DNA of 64,000 nt from Clostridia bacterium (GTDB lineage Bacteria > Bacillota > Clostridia > TANB77 > CAG-508): assembly GCA_017528085.1 (NCBI GenBank), contig JAFXPH010000015.1, positions 1 through 64,000 on the forward strand, written 5' to 3'. The notes under the pieces were generated by a model. That model ran no database searches. It was not told the DNA's origin and saw only the letters and a list, made by a program, of their open reading frames with translations. The position numbers and the translations under genes were made by a program. Positions 34,645-43,690 of the stretch are shown here, one piece after another; position 1 is the stretch's first letter, and every line of letters begins with the position of its first letter.

Positions 34645-36888
34645 TTATTCGCCTATACTAGAGTATATTACTACTAATTGAGACACATCAGTAAGAGTAA
34701 TTTTGTTATCAATATTTAAGTCAGCTGCTTCTAAAGGAGCACCACTTAATCTATATCCTGTAACTTCATTATATTCTAGTATCATCTTTGAAAAGTCTGT
34801 CAAAGAAATGACACCATCACAATTTAAGTCACCTCTTACAATTAATGTGTATACGTCTCCGTTATCTAGTACTATTTTCATGCCTGTTGAGACATAATTA
34901 ACATAATCATTTTCTATTATAACACGGTCATCCTTATTTTTCAAGGAAAAATTGATATTTGTGTCAATATTTTTAATAAAATCTGATATTTTTGTATTTC
35001 TTTCTATCTTTCTTATAAGCATTTTGCTATCATCTTGTACGTAATTATTTACTCTAAAATATTCCATTTCAATTGGATCATCAGGATCTGGAACAATTGG
35101 AATGTCAGGATCTGGTTCAATTGGAATGTCTGGATCCGGATCTATCGGAATATCTGGATCTGGTTCAATTGGAATATCTGGATCCGGATTAATTGGATCA
35201 TCAGGATCTGGAACAATTGGAATGTCTGGATCCGGATCAACTGGAATATCTGGGTTTGATTCACCTGTCTTAGTAAATACTTTTACACAAAAGTCTGAGT
35301 TTTCTGTATTAATACCAGATATATCTTCATCATTTAATAATGACCAATTTCTACCATCAAATGACATATAACTGTTTCTTGAAGATCTTACATCAGAAAA
35401 CATTGATCCTGCATAAGATGATTCAACTGCAACAGTAAATTTATTATTTGTTGAAGTTTGTTTAATAACAACACCAAAGCTATCTCCACTTATTTCGATA
35501 TCATTAATATCAATTTTGTGGTATCCTGGAGCTAAAACTCCATTAGAAGATCCAACAAATGTTAATGTATCTGTATTTAAGTTATCATTGCTTGGGTTGA
35601 TATAAACTTCAAAACTTACATAGTCTTGTAATGAAACACCAACATGAGTTATTGTTTCTTTTTCACTACCATTCTTTGTATATTTTAGGCCATAATATCC
35701 AACTCTTGTATCTGGAGCTGTTATTTTGAAAGCACCACCACAGAAATCACTTTGGTAGATGTTATCGTAATCAATCATTTTTGTAGATTCAATTGCATAA
35801 GTATCTGACTCTACTAAAACATCTTCGTATGAAATGTAGTATGTACCACTATTTTGAACTCCTGTACCATAAGAGTTTAAGCAGATATAAGCACCATCTG
35901 TACTAGGTCTATATGTTGAGTTAAAGTTATTTCTAGAATAATTATCATCCCAACCTATAATTGTTATGGCGTGGTCTCTTTTTATTGATGGATTATTACA
36001 GAAGTATGCACCTGAGCCTGTTGCATCAGATGGATCAGAATAGTATCTTAATTCGTTAGCAGCTGTTGTTGTAACAACACCACCATATTTAACGACACAT
36101 TCTTTAATATATCTTCTTGCACTATTTAAACCATCTTGAGTATATTCATTTCCTGCAGCATCATAGTATCTAACTCCATTTGAATCAAATTGTTTTAAAA
36201 TTTGAGGTAGAATTAAATATCCTGTTGCTTCTCTTTCTGCAGGTATATCTATATCACTTAAATTTATTTGGCTTGTGTTATTTTCAAAAGGCATTTTATT
36301 TTCAGATACAGCACCTGTACCATTAGTTAAATATGCCAAACCAATTAGTGAGACACCACCTTCAGAAGGACTTCTATTATAACCTTTTGGATTTACACCG
36401 TCTCTAAATCTTTTAACAGTTGCATAGTCCATGTGTCTTTCTGAATAGTTTGTTTCTATGTTTTCATACAAGTAAGTATTATTTTCAAAACATGTTAATA
36501 AACTGAATGCCCAACATTCAGCTGTATTCATTTGGTTCTTTACTCTTACAGGAATATGATCCATAACGTTATATGTTGAACCTTCTGCATACCCTTTTAC
36601 AGTATCAAGTTTCAAAATTGAATCATTTAACAATGTACCAATTTGGTTTATTGAAGCCTCTTGAGACTCTAAATAACCTTCTGGCATAACATTTGAACTT
36701 GCAAATGGCATGTTAGATACTGTTCTATCTTCACTATTTGCCCATTCAATGTAGCTTTTTGAGTATTCAACTTCGAACTCTGATTTTACAGAACTCTCAG
36801 CATAAGAACTATTACACATGATAATACCTGCAAGCATAGTACCAACACATATACTTACAACCTTCTTACCAAGTTTAAATTTTCTCAT
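34645..36888 (-). CDS. secreted papain-like cysteine protease with lectin-like region, Pro-Asp repeats and type I dockerin
   Basis: 747 aa: signal peptide (1-30), a C1A peptidase (about 105-355) with Gln119, Cys125 in ECWAFS, His306 in RDHAITIIGW and Asn338 in CLNSYGTG. A beta-rich region follows (about 365-545), of the kind found beside such proteases. Next are eight to nine PDPDIPIx-type repeats (about 545-605) and a linker domain. The C-terminal dockerin (about 686-744) has two calcium loops, GDLNCDGVISLTDFSKM and ADLNIDNKITLTDVSQL. The complete catalytic set predicts an active endopeptidase. Dockerin pairing with the neighbouring cohesin is inferred from adjacency. RBS is AGCGAG, weak. 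Confidence 0.88.
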   Translation of the reverse strand: MRKFKLGKKVVSICVGTMLAGIIMCNSSYAESSVKSEFEVEYSKSYIEWANSEDRTVSNMPFASSNVMPEGYLESQEASINQIGTLLNDSILKLDTVKGYAEGSTYNVMDHIPVRVKNQMNTAECWAFSLLTCFENNTYLYENIETNYSERHMDYATVKRFRDGVNPKGYNRSPSEGGVSLIGLAYLTNGTGAVSENKMPFENNTSQINLSDIDIPAEREATGYLILPQILKQFDSNGVRYYDAAGNEYTQDGLNSARRYIKECVVKYGGVVTTTAANELRYYSDPSDATGSGAYFCNNPSIKRDHAITIIGWDDNYSRNNFNSTYRPSTDGAYICLNSYGTGVQNSGTYYISYEDVLVESDTYAIESTKMIDYDNIYQSDFCGGAFKITAPDTRVGYYGLKYTKNGSEKETITHVGVSLQDYVSFEVYINPSNDNLNTDTLTFVGSSNGVLAPGYHKIDINDIEISGDSFGVVIKQTSTNNKFTVAVESSYAGSMFSDVRSSRNSYMSFDGRNWSLLNDEDISGINTENSDFCVKVFTKTGESNPDIPVDPDPDIPIVPDPDDPINPDPDIPIEPDPDIPIDPDPDIPIEPDPDIPIVPDPDDPIEMEYFRVNNYVQDDSKMLIRKIERNTKISDFIKNIDTNINFSLKNKDDRVIIENDYVNYVSTGMKIVLDNGDVYTLIVRGDLNCDGVISLTDFSKMILEYNEVTGYRLSGAPLEAADLNIDNKITLTDVSQLVVIYSSIGE
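35074..35264 (-). repeat. 24-bp tandem repeats coding for a Pro-Asp spacer
   Basis: About eight units such as GGATCTGGAACAATTGGAATG, each encoding eight residues of the type PDPDIPIV/E/D. Two longer near-identical blocks (units starting at 35077 and 35197) suggest block duplication. It is a rigid, acidic, exposed spacer between the protease and dockerin parts. Confidence 0.9.
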
Positions 36889-37191
36889 AGATTCACTCGC
36901 TTTCTAAGATATATTTAACTTATGGTTTTATTATAGTAGCTTTTTTTAGTAAAATCAAGTCCTGTTTCACTATTTTCAATGGTTTCGAGCGTTTTTTGTT
37001 AAATATCATACTAGGGAAAATAAGACTTTAACGACTATTGTCTTTTAATATTAAGTTTTCGTTACATCAGTGTTTTTAGGCTATTCAGGGTGTTTGTAAC
37101 ATTTTTGTAACATTTTCTTAACACTACTGATATAACTTTTACAGGTGTTTTGTTGTATAATTATAGAAGATAGAATTCATAAGGAGAAAAA
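36889..37191. other. 303-bp intergenic region between divergent genes
   Basis: Contains the protease promoter (36930-36958). On the + strand side are a TTTGTAACATTTT direct repeat (37093-37115) and a TATAAT (37156-37161) with no good -35 for the HExxH gene. No RNA gene or terminator is recognisable between 36960 and 37090. Confidence 0.6.
36930..36958 (-). promoter_or_regulatory. promoter of the dockerin protease gene
   Basis: Minus-strand TTGATT (36953-36958), 17 bp, TATAAT (36930-36935), leaving a leader of about 35 nt. Confidence 0.8.
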
Positions 37192-38313
37192 ATGGGAATT
37201 AGTTCTGTACTTAAGAAAGAAGGCATCAATATAATTGGTGAATTAAATACTCTAGACGTAAATAAAATTGCATCTCTAATATCAGAAAAAATTTGTACTG
37301 CATTTCCTGAATACAACTTAAATCAAAGTGATTTGTTTGTTGCAATTGCTAGACTTAATATGTATGTTGCAGAAATGCCTAATGATACTATTGGTGCAAA
37401 ATACTACTACAAAACAAGTTCTATCTATTTCAACAAAAATATGGATATAAATAAACTAAACACTTTATCTTTACACGAGTGTATTCATTATATTCAAGAA
37501 AAAGTAGATAAACGTGGAAGATTAAGAAGACTTGGCTTATATCAATTAGGAAAACCTGGTGAAGCTATAAACGAAGCATCTGTTCAATTAATGGCTTCAG
37601 TAGCTAATGGTTGTAAAGAAGAAGAAGTTAAATACTATAACATGAATATAAGCACAAGAAGTCCTGATTTCTATCCTTTAGAAACAGCTCTTCTTAAAGA
37701 ATTAATATACTTTACAGGTCCTTATCCTCTATTCCATAGCACTTTGTATAGTAATAATGTATTTAAAAATACATTCATTTCAAAATCTTCAAAAGAAACA
37801 TACAACAAGATAGTTAATAACTTTGACCTACTAATGCAATATCAAGAAAAATTAAATGAAGAGACTTACAAATTATATGGATTTGATAATGATAGTTTAG
37901 CGAAAGTAAAGAGAATCAACGATAATATCGCTTCTTTAAAAGAAATAATAGTTGAAAAAACTTTTGATATACAAAATACAATAATTGAAGAATGCTTTAA
38001 TAAAGCTTTTGACAATATAAAAACAACTGCTGATATATCTAATTTCCAAGCTGATTTATATAATTTTCATTCAGTTATAATTACAGCAGACAACTATTCA
38101 TTCTATGTTGATTATTATAAAAAGATGATTAAAAAACTTAGAGAAAAGAAAAAATTCATTGAACAATATGGTCCTATACCAGTTATCGCTAATAACACTT
38201 CAACTGATTTATACTTTGTAGAAGAAAACACTTATGGATTTAGTTTCTTTAAGACATTCTTCTCAAAACTCAACTTAGTATTTGAAGATAGATTTAGATC
38301 AAGAGAATATTAA
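37192..38313 (+). CDS. uncharacterised HExxH putative zinc metallopeptidase
   Basis: 373 aa, one of two + strand genes. No signal peptide, so probably cytoplasmic. His95-Glu-Cys-Ile-His99 fits HExxH, and NEAS at 127-130 offers a third ligand Glu128, a spacing typical of gluzincins. The rest is helical and unlike any family I know. The C-terminal half contains a long charged helix (KMIKKLREKKKFIEQYG). The substrate is unknown. RBS is AAGGAG before ATG at 37192; the -10 is good but the -35 weak, so it may need a special factor. Ends in a shared bidirectional terminator. Confidence 0.75.
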   Translation: MGISSVLKKEGINIIGELNTLDVNKIASLISEKICTAFPEYNLNQSDLFVAIARLNMYVAEMPNDTIGAKYYYKTSSIYFNKNMDINKLNTLSLHECIHYIQEKVDKRGRLRRLGLYQLGKPGEAINEASVQLMASVANGCKEEEVKYYNMNISTRSPDFYPLETALLKELIYFTGPYPLFHSTLYSNNVFKNTFISKSSKETYNKIVNNFDLLMQYQEKLNEETYKLYGFDNDSLAKVKRINDNIASLKEIIVEKTFDIQNTIIEECFNKAFDNIKTTADISNFQADLYNFHSVIITADNYSFYVDYYKKMIKKLREKKKFIEQYGPIPVIANNTSTDLYFVEENTYGFSFFKTFFSKLNLVFEDRFRSREY

Positions 38314-38314
38314 A

Positions 38315-38347
38315 AAAAGATCGAAAGAAATAAACTTTCGATCTTTT
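38315..38347. terminator. bidirectional terminator between the HExxH gene and pgeF
   Basis: Stem AAAAGATCGAAAG/CTTTCGATCTTTT (38315-38347) with an AAATAAA loop; both directions have T runs. Confidence 0.92.
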
Positions 38348-38350
38348 TAT

Positions 38351-39139
38351 TTATAATTTAATTATTGCTGTACCTCTTTTAAAGTTCTCCCCTTCTGCTC
38401 TTGCAGAATGAACTTCCTCTTGCTCGCAAACACTACATATCTCACTATCTATAATGTTTTTTTCTAATACTTTACATTCTAGTAATAGTTTTTTAGTTAT
38501 TTGAACCAAATCGATATAATATTTTTGCTTTCCATCAACAATATCACCTTTAAAGATTATATCTTCTAAGTTAAAGTAGTTAAATATTCCTTCGCATAGT
38601 TCTTTTATGTCCTCATCTACTTCGAAGTGGTCTTTTCTAATTGATGGACAAATATATACTTGAATATCTGATGGATTACACTTATATGCATCTATCATTT
38701 TCTGGACGGTTTTTAATGCTATCTTTTTGAATGTTCCTTTCCAACCAGAATGTACATCTCCTATTACTTTCTTAACCGGATCGTAAAAGAAAAGAAGTAT
38801 GCAATCAGCATTTTTTGATGATAAAGTTATGTTTTCTCTATTTGTTAAAAGGCCATCTACTTCATCTAGTTCACTAGTATCTATTACTTTATCTATACAT
38901 CTTACTACATCAGTATGTTTTTGAACTGGTTCTACTAAGGTATCCCTTTCTATTCCCAATTCTTCAAAAAGCATGTCATAACTTAAGTCATGATTTGGTC
39001 TTCCAAAGCTAAAATCCAAATCATCTTTTTTTAATGCATATGCATGTACAACACCTTGTTTACGTAGTTTTTTGAAGATTAAGTAATTAGCTTTTTCTCC
39101 ATTTACTACTTCAACTTCGTTTTTATTATAATTTATCAT
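38351..39139 (-). CDS. pgeF: peptidoglycan editing factor PgeF/YfiH family (multicopper polyphenol oxidase domain)
   Basis: 262 aa of the DUF152/YfiH family, which edits wall precursors by removing wrongly incorporated amino acids. Typical KNADCILLFFYD, GDVHSGWKGTFKKIALKT and ICPSIRKDHFEVDEDIKEL motifs carry the His/Cys metal site, with CSVC near the C-terminus. The start ATG follows the addB stop TAA directly (TAAATG). Last gene of ogg-transglutaminase-addB-pgeF. The precise reaction in this organism is inferred from the family. Confidence 0.85.
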   Translation of the reverse strand: MINYNKNEVEVVNGEKANYLIFKKLRKQGVVHAYALKKDDLDFSFGRPNHDLSYDMLFEELGIERDTLVEPVQKHTDVVRCIDKVIDTSELDEVDGLLTNRENITLSSKNADCILLFFYDPVKKVIGDVHSGWKGTFKKIALKTVQKMIDAYKCNPSDIQVYICPSIRKDHFEVDEDIKELCEGIFNYFNLEDIIFKGDIVDGKQKYYIDLVQITKKLLLECKVLEKNIIDSEICSVCEQEEVHSARAEGENFKRGTAIIKL

Positions 39140-42100
39140 TTATTCATCCTCTTCCCTTAAAGATTCTAAAATATTCTTTTTGTTATATTTCTTTATCATG
39201 TTGTAGCTATTATCCTTAATACTTGTATTAAACATACATATTGGTTTATATACACAATAATCACATCCTGTTTGTTTTTTATAGTAGTATGGATATGCAT
39301 CTATTTTTCCGCCCAAGATTTCATTTGATATTTCCTTAATAACACTTCTTACTTTTTTATTTAAATTATTAAGTTGCTTGCTATCAAGCAAATAATTAGA
39401 TTCTGATAGATCACCATCTTTCTTAAGCTTAACTGGAATAATATCAGAAGATTCTCCTTCTGAAAGCTTATTATCCATCATCTTAACTACATTTATATCT
39501 GCAAGTATTATTCCCTTCATCTTGAAGTTTTGTTTAATCTGATTTTTAATCTCTTCTTCAGAAAGTCTATTTGATTGACTATTAATTGCTTTATCAACTA
39601 ATGGTAAATACAGAATTCCTGCTTCTACAAAATCGTTTTGAGAAAGCATAGCATCCATATAAGTAATAAGCTGAATTTGCATTCCTGCGTAGACTTTATT
39701 GTAATCAATATCCTTAACAGATGACTTATAATCAATAATTCTTATATAAGAGTCATTGCCATATTTTGCTATATCAACTCTATCTATTTTTCCATAAAGT
39801 TCAATTGTTCTGTCGTCATCTAGTTCATATTTTACTGGTTTAAATGAAACCTCATGTCCCATTACTTTAAAGTCACTATATTTAAGAGTATAAACAATAT
39901 ATTTAATAGATTCAGTTACTAACTTCTTAAGTCTTTTTGTTAGCATTCTATATTTAGATGAATATACTAAAGAATAGTATCTAGAACTTGATAAAATACT
40001 TGTTATTATCTCTTCTACTATATCCTCTATTTCTTTATCAGAAATTGTTTTAACATCTAAATTTAAATCGTCTATCTTTTCAAAGAACTTATCTGTTACC
40101 TCATGCATAAATGATCCTGTATCTACAGGTTTTACTCTAAGTTCTTCTTTTTCATCTATTTTTAGTCCATAAAGCATATGGAATGAGAATGGACAACTTC
40201 TATATTTTTCAAGTCTTGATATTGTTGTATTTAATTGATTTGAATATAGTTTTCTAATGTTTTCTTTATTTAATACTTCTGCCTTATTTGAATAGTATAT
40301 ACCAGATACTGCTTTTTTAAACTTCTTCTTACTGTTTGTATAATAGTATAAAAGTAACTCTTTCCACTCTTCAGGTAGTTCTTTTCCTGTGTCTAATGAT
40401 TTTTTATACATATCTAGCGCTTCATCAAAGCTTGCCTCTTCAGAAGTTATTTTATAATTTGTTTCAATTACATCACTTTCTTCTTTTAGGTTTATAAACA
40501 TCCTTTTAACCTTTTTAAGAAGCATAGACATTCTTATACTTTTTCCTTCTCTATCTGCAATAGAATAAGATAAATATAACTTGTCTGATGGAAGAGCAAA
40601 TACTCTATAATAATTGAACTGTGTAGAATATAGGTTATCTATAGAATCTTTTGCAAGTTCTATTCCCTTTTCTTTAAGTTCTTCTCTATTTGCATCATTA
40701 AAGAATCCTTCAGATGCAATTTGTGCAGGGAATATTCCATCATTTAATCCAATTAAAAATAATACTTTAACATCATCATTTCTACTTCTTAAAGTATCAG
40801 TGTAAGTAACTTCATCTTGATACATTGGAATAATTCCAATATCTGCACTTCTAAATCCTATTCTAAGTAAGTCTGCATATTTTTCGAATGATACTACATC
40901 ATCTCCAAATAGCATAACCATTTCTTCTAGTATTTCTATAAATAATTTATAACTTGTGTTATATTCATTACTTACGTCTAATGAGTTATACTCATTTAAC
41001 TTGTTGTTTAAATTATTATTAATATTATTATCAATTAAAAACTTATATAGTCCCTCTGATATATCTTTTACAGTCTTTAATCTTGTAAAAGAATCTTTAA
41101 ATCCTAAAAGTGGTCCTATTATTTTCTTTCTTAATTCTTCTAGTTTAAGTTGTTTGTCATTTACTTCTTCATATGAAAATTCTTGATACCATTTATTACC
41201 TCTTATGTCCCACTTTCTAATGTAATTTTCAAGAGTATAAATATCTTCATATTCAACATCAATAAGTCCTGTCTTTAAGTAATTAAATACTGTGTCATAT
41301 GAGAAACTCTCTTTAAAAACATCAAAAATGGAAAGTACATACCTTATAAGTATATTTTGATTAATATCTTTCTTATCATCGATAAAAACTGGTATGTTGT
41401 ACTTACTTAGTATTACTTTTACATCCTGAGCGTACAAATCTGAGTCTTCGCAAATAATTGCTATATCTTTGTATCTGTATCCTTTTTCATGTACTAATTC
41501 ATAAATATTCTTAGCTGCATTTTCAATTTCTGTATATGGATTAGAAGCTAAGAATAATTTAATATCATTTACTTCATTTAAATATTTCTTTGAAGTAAAA
41601 AATAGATTTTCTTCTATAAATTCTAATTCCTTGCTATTGTACTTATGAATTGTATCTAAGCACACCTCTTCCACATCATAGTTTAGTTCATGAGATATCT
41701 CTATTAATTTATTTGCAAATACTTTATTAAAATAAAAAATATCTGTCTCTCTATTTGTAGTATTTAAGTTATCTGTTGGAATTGCAATTGTAATTCCTAA
41801 AGACTTCTTAAGAAGTGCTCTAAATACATCAAATTCTTGCTTTGTAAAGCCTAAGAATTCATCCATGTATATATAAGAATTATCAAACATATTTGATTTT
41901 TCAATGTTCTTACTTAAAATGCCAAGCAAATCATCTTCATCTACATATTTCTCTGAAATCATTTCAGTATATCTGCTATATAGATTAATTGCATCGTCTA
42001 CTTTAAGCTTAGTATTAATATCACTAAAGTCTAAGCTTTTTAAATTTTCAATACTAACACTATGTTGCTTAAACTCTGTAAAAAGTCTTCCTATGATATC

Positions 42101-42439
42101 AACATTCTTATCTGACTTACCTAAGTAGTTTAAAGAATCTTTCATTTCTGAAAGTAAAGAATAAATAAGCATACTCTTTCCTGTTTTAGAAAGATGTACA
42201 TCTGTTGCTCCACCAACTTCTTTTGAAAGTCTATAAGCCATTCTACTTAAAGTTAGAACTTCAACGTTTATCAAAGACTTCTTACCTAAAGCTTCAAATA
42301 AGTGTTTTTCACATGTTAAATTATATTGTTCTGGAACTATAACAAATACCTTATTAGTCTTCATTTTTTCTTTTATGTCGTCATATAGATATTTGCTCTT
42401 TCCAGAACCAGTTTTACCATAAACAATTTTGAATTTCAT
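39140..42439 (-). CDS. addB: AddB subunit of the AddAB helicase-nuclease
   Basis: With AddA forms the RecBCD-like enzyme that resects double-strand breaks for homologous recombination. 1099 aa. Walker A GKTGSGKS at the N-terminus, a UvrD-like core with degenerate motifs, a C-terminal RecB-type nuclease (RIIDYKSSVKDIDYNKV) and the Fe-S cluster cysteines (CPFSF, and GCDYCVYKPICMF near the end). No addA is adjacent here, whereas addB-addA pairing is usual in Firmicutes. Start 10 bp after the transglutaminase-like gene. Confidence 0.93.
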   Translation of the reverse strand: MKFKIVYGKTGSGKSKYLYDDIKEKMKTNKVFVIVPEQYNLTCEKHLFEALGKKSLINVEVLTLSRMAYRLSKEVGGATDVHLSKTGKSMLIYSLLSEMKDSLNYLGKSDKNVDIIGRLFTEFKQHSVSIENLKSLDFSDINTKLKVDDAINLYSRYTEMISEKYVDEDDLLGILSKNIEKSNMFDNSYIYMDEFLGFTKQEFDVFRALLKKSLGITIAIPTDNLNTTNRETDIFYFNKVFANKLIEISHELNYDVEEVCLDTIHKYNSKELEFIEENLFFTSKKYLNEVNDIKLFLASNPYTEIENAAKNIYELVHEKGYRYKDIAIICEDSDLYAQDVKVILSKYNIPVFIDDKKDINQNILIRYVLSIFDVFKESFSYDTVFNYLKTGLIDVEYEDIYTLENYIRKWDIRGNKWYQEFSYEEVNDKQLKLEELRKKIIGPLLGFKDSFTRLKTVKDISEGLYKFLIDNNINNNLNNKLNEYNSLDVSNEYNTSYKLFIEILEEMVMLFGDDVVSFEKYADLLRIGFRSADIGIIPMYQDEVTYTDTLRSRNDDVKVLFLIGLNDGIFPAQIASEGFFNDANREELKEKGIELAKDSIDNLYSTQFNYYRVFALPSDKLYLSYSIADREGKSIRMSMLLKKVKRMFINLKEESDVIETNYKITSEEASFDEALDMYKKSLDTGKELPEEWKELLLYYYTNSKKKFKKAVSGIYYSNKAEVLNKENIRKLYSNQLNTTISRLEKYRSCPFSFHMLYGLKIDEKEELRVKPVDTGSFMHEVTDKFFEKIDDLNLDVKTISDKEIEDIVEEIITSILSSSRYYSLVYSSKYRMLTKRLKKLVTESIKYIVYTLKYSDFKVMGHEVSFKPVKYELDDDRTIELYGKIDRVDIAKYGNDSYIRIIDYKSSVKDIDYNKVYAGMQIQLITYMDAMLSQNDFVEAGILYLPLVDKAINSQSNRLSEEEIKNQIKQNFKMKGIILADINVVKMMDNKLSEGESSDIIPVKLKKDGDLSESNYLLDSKQLNNLNKKVRSVIKEISNEILGGKIDAYPYYYKKQTGCDYCVYKPICMFNTSIKDNSYNMIKKYNKKNILESLREEDE

Positions 42440-42449
42440 TTATACTTCC

Positions 42450-43685
42450 TTAATAATTAGATACTGATAAAGTAGGATATTGGAATGCAAAATAATCTCC
42501 TACTATCTTTCCTGTTTCTGTATGATCATTGAACAAAGTATTTGATCCAACTAAGAAATATTTTGTTGATATTGAACGTTGTTTTCCTCCGCCAATAATA
42601 ACTGGATCATCCCATGTAGTATCAACAGCATACCATTGTCCATCAACTTTAACATAGTTCCATGCATGGCTTTCAGTTTGTCCACTACTATTAATACCTG
42701 TACCACAAACCATAATACATGGTATATTCATTTCATCTAAGATATATTTAAATGCTCTAGCATATCCTTCACATACACATATACCACTAGTTAATGTTCC
42801 ATAAACATTGTGGTTGTTGCCATTTACATCTTGCCTGTCATACTCGCAATGATTTACTAAAAAGTCATGAACATATTTGATTCTATCTCTTACATTCTCA
42901 TATTTCATAGCTTCAGAAGCAACTTGGTGTTTTACATTTTCAATCTCTGCTATTGCGGCATCTACTTGAGCTTCTGTACTAAAGTCTGCTGACAAATAGC
43001 TTTCATTATCTGCAGCACCTATTTTTACTCTATATTCTTCGCCTCTAAACTTGTATGTTGTAGTTTCTGTTTGAAGATAGAATTTCTTAACATCAATATA
43101 GAATATTTCTGGATTATCAAATGATAAAGCGTTAATTGCAAGTTGATATGAGCTATTTAATTTATCTACTCCACCTTCTTCGTGTAAAAGCTTATCAAAC
43201 TCCATATCATAATCTACAACGAATGTACCTGTTTTTAAGCGTTCTCTGTTATTGTATAAAGCTGTATAGAACATTTTAGCATAGCTATCAAGTTGATTAT
43301 AATAAAAATCATCTGTCTTTCCTTCATTTAGTGACTCTGCAACTTTTTCCATATCTGCTTCTGATGCAGTTTGGATTTGAGCTTCTGCTAATTCTTGTCT
43401 CTTTTGTTCGTAGTCCTCAAATATTTTCTTTACTTCATCTTCTGTCATATTTGTAGTTGTTTCATCTCTATGAACTACTTTAATGTTGTTACTAATATAT
43501 TCTTCATCGTTTGTATTAGTATTCTCAGTTATTTCAGATGAGACTTTCTTACTAATACGACTTATTATACTATATTTTTCTGGTACATCTATAATGTCAA
43601 ATAGATCTAGAAACACAAATAATGTAAAACAAAATAATATAAATACAAATATTAAGCCTACTAGACTAACTCCACGTTTTTTCAT
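42450..43685 (-). CDS. membrane-anchored transglutaminase-like protein
   Basis: 411 aa. A transglutaminase-like fold (about 285-385) carries the catalytic triad Cys in TSGICVCEGYARAFK, His in ESHAWNYVKVDGQWYAVD and Asp in VDTTWDDP. The N-terminal segment RGVSLVGLIFVFILFCFTLF is a membrane anchor that also looks pilin-like. A coiled Glu/Gln-rich stretch and a beta region lie between. Such proteins act as proteases or cross-linkers at the surface; substrate unknown. Start ATG at 43685 with AGGAATT upstream; a TTG at 43712 would overlap ogg. Second gene of the operon. Confidence 0.8.
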   Translation of the reverse strand: MKKRGVSLVGLIFVFILFCFTLFVFLDLFDIIDVPEKYSIISRISKKVSSEITENTNTNDEEYISNNIKVVHRDETTTNMTEDEVKKIFEDYEQKRQELAEAQIQTASEADMEKVAESLNEGKTDDFYYNQLDSYAKMFYTALYNNRERLKTGTFVVDYDMEFDKLLHEEGGVDKLNSSYQLAINALSFDNPEIFYIDVKKFYLQTETTTYKFRGEEYRVKIGAADNESYLSADFSTEAQVDAAIAEIENVKHQVASEAMKYENVRDRIKYVHDFLVNHCEYDRQDVNGNNHNVYGTLTSGICVCEGYARAFKYILDEMNIPCIMVCGTGINSSGQTESHAWNYVKVDGQWYAVDTTWDDPVIIGGGKQRSISTKYFLVGSNTLFNDHTETGKIVGDYFAFQYPTLSVSNY

Positions 43686-43690
43686 AATTC

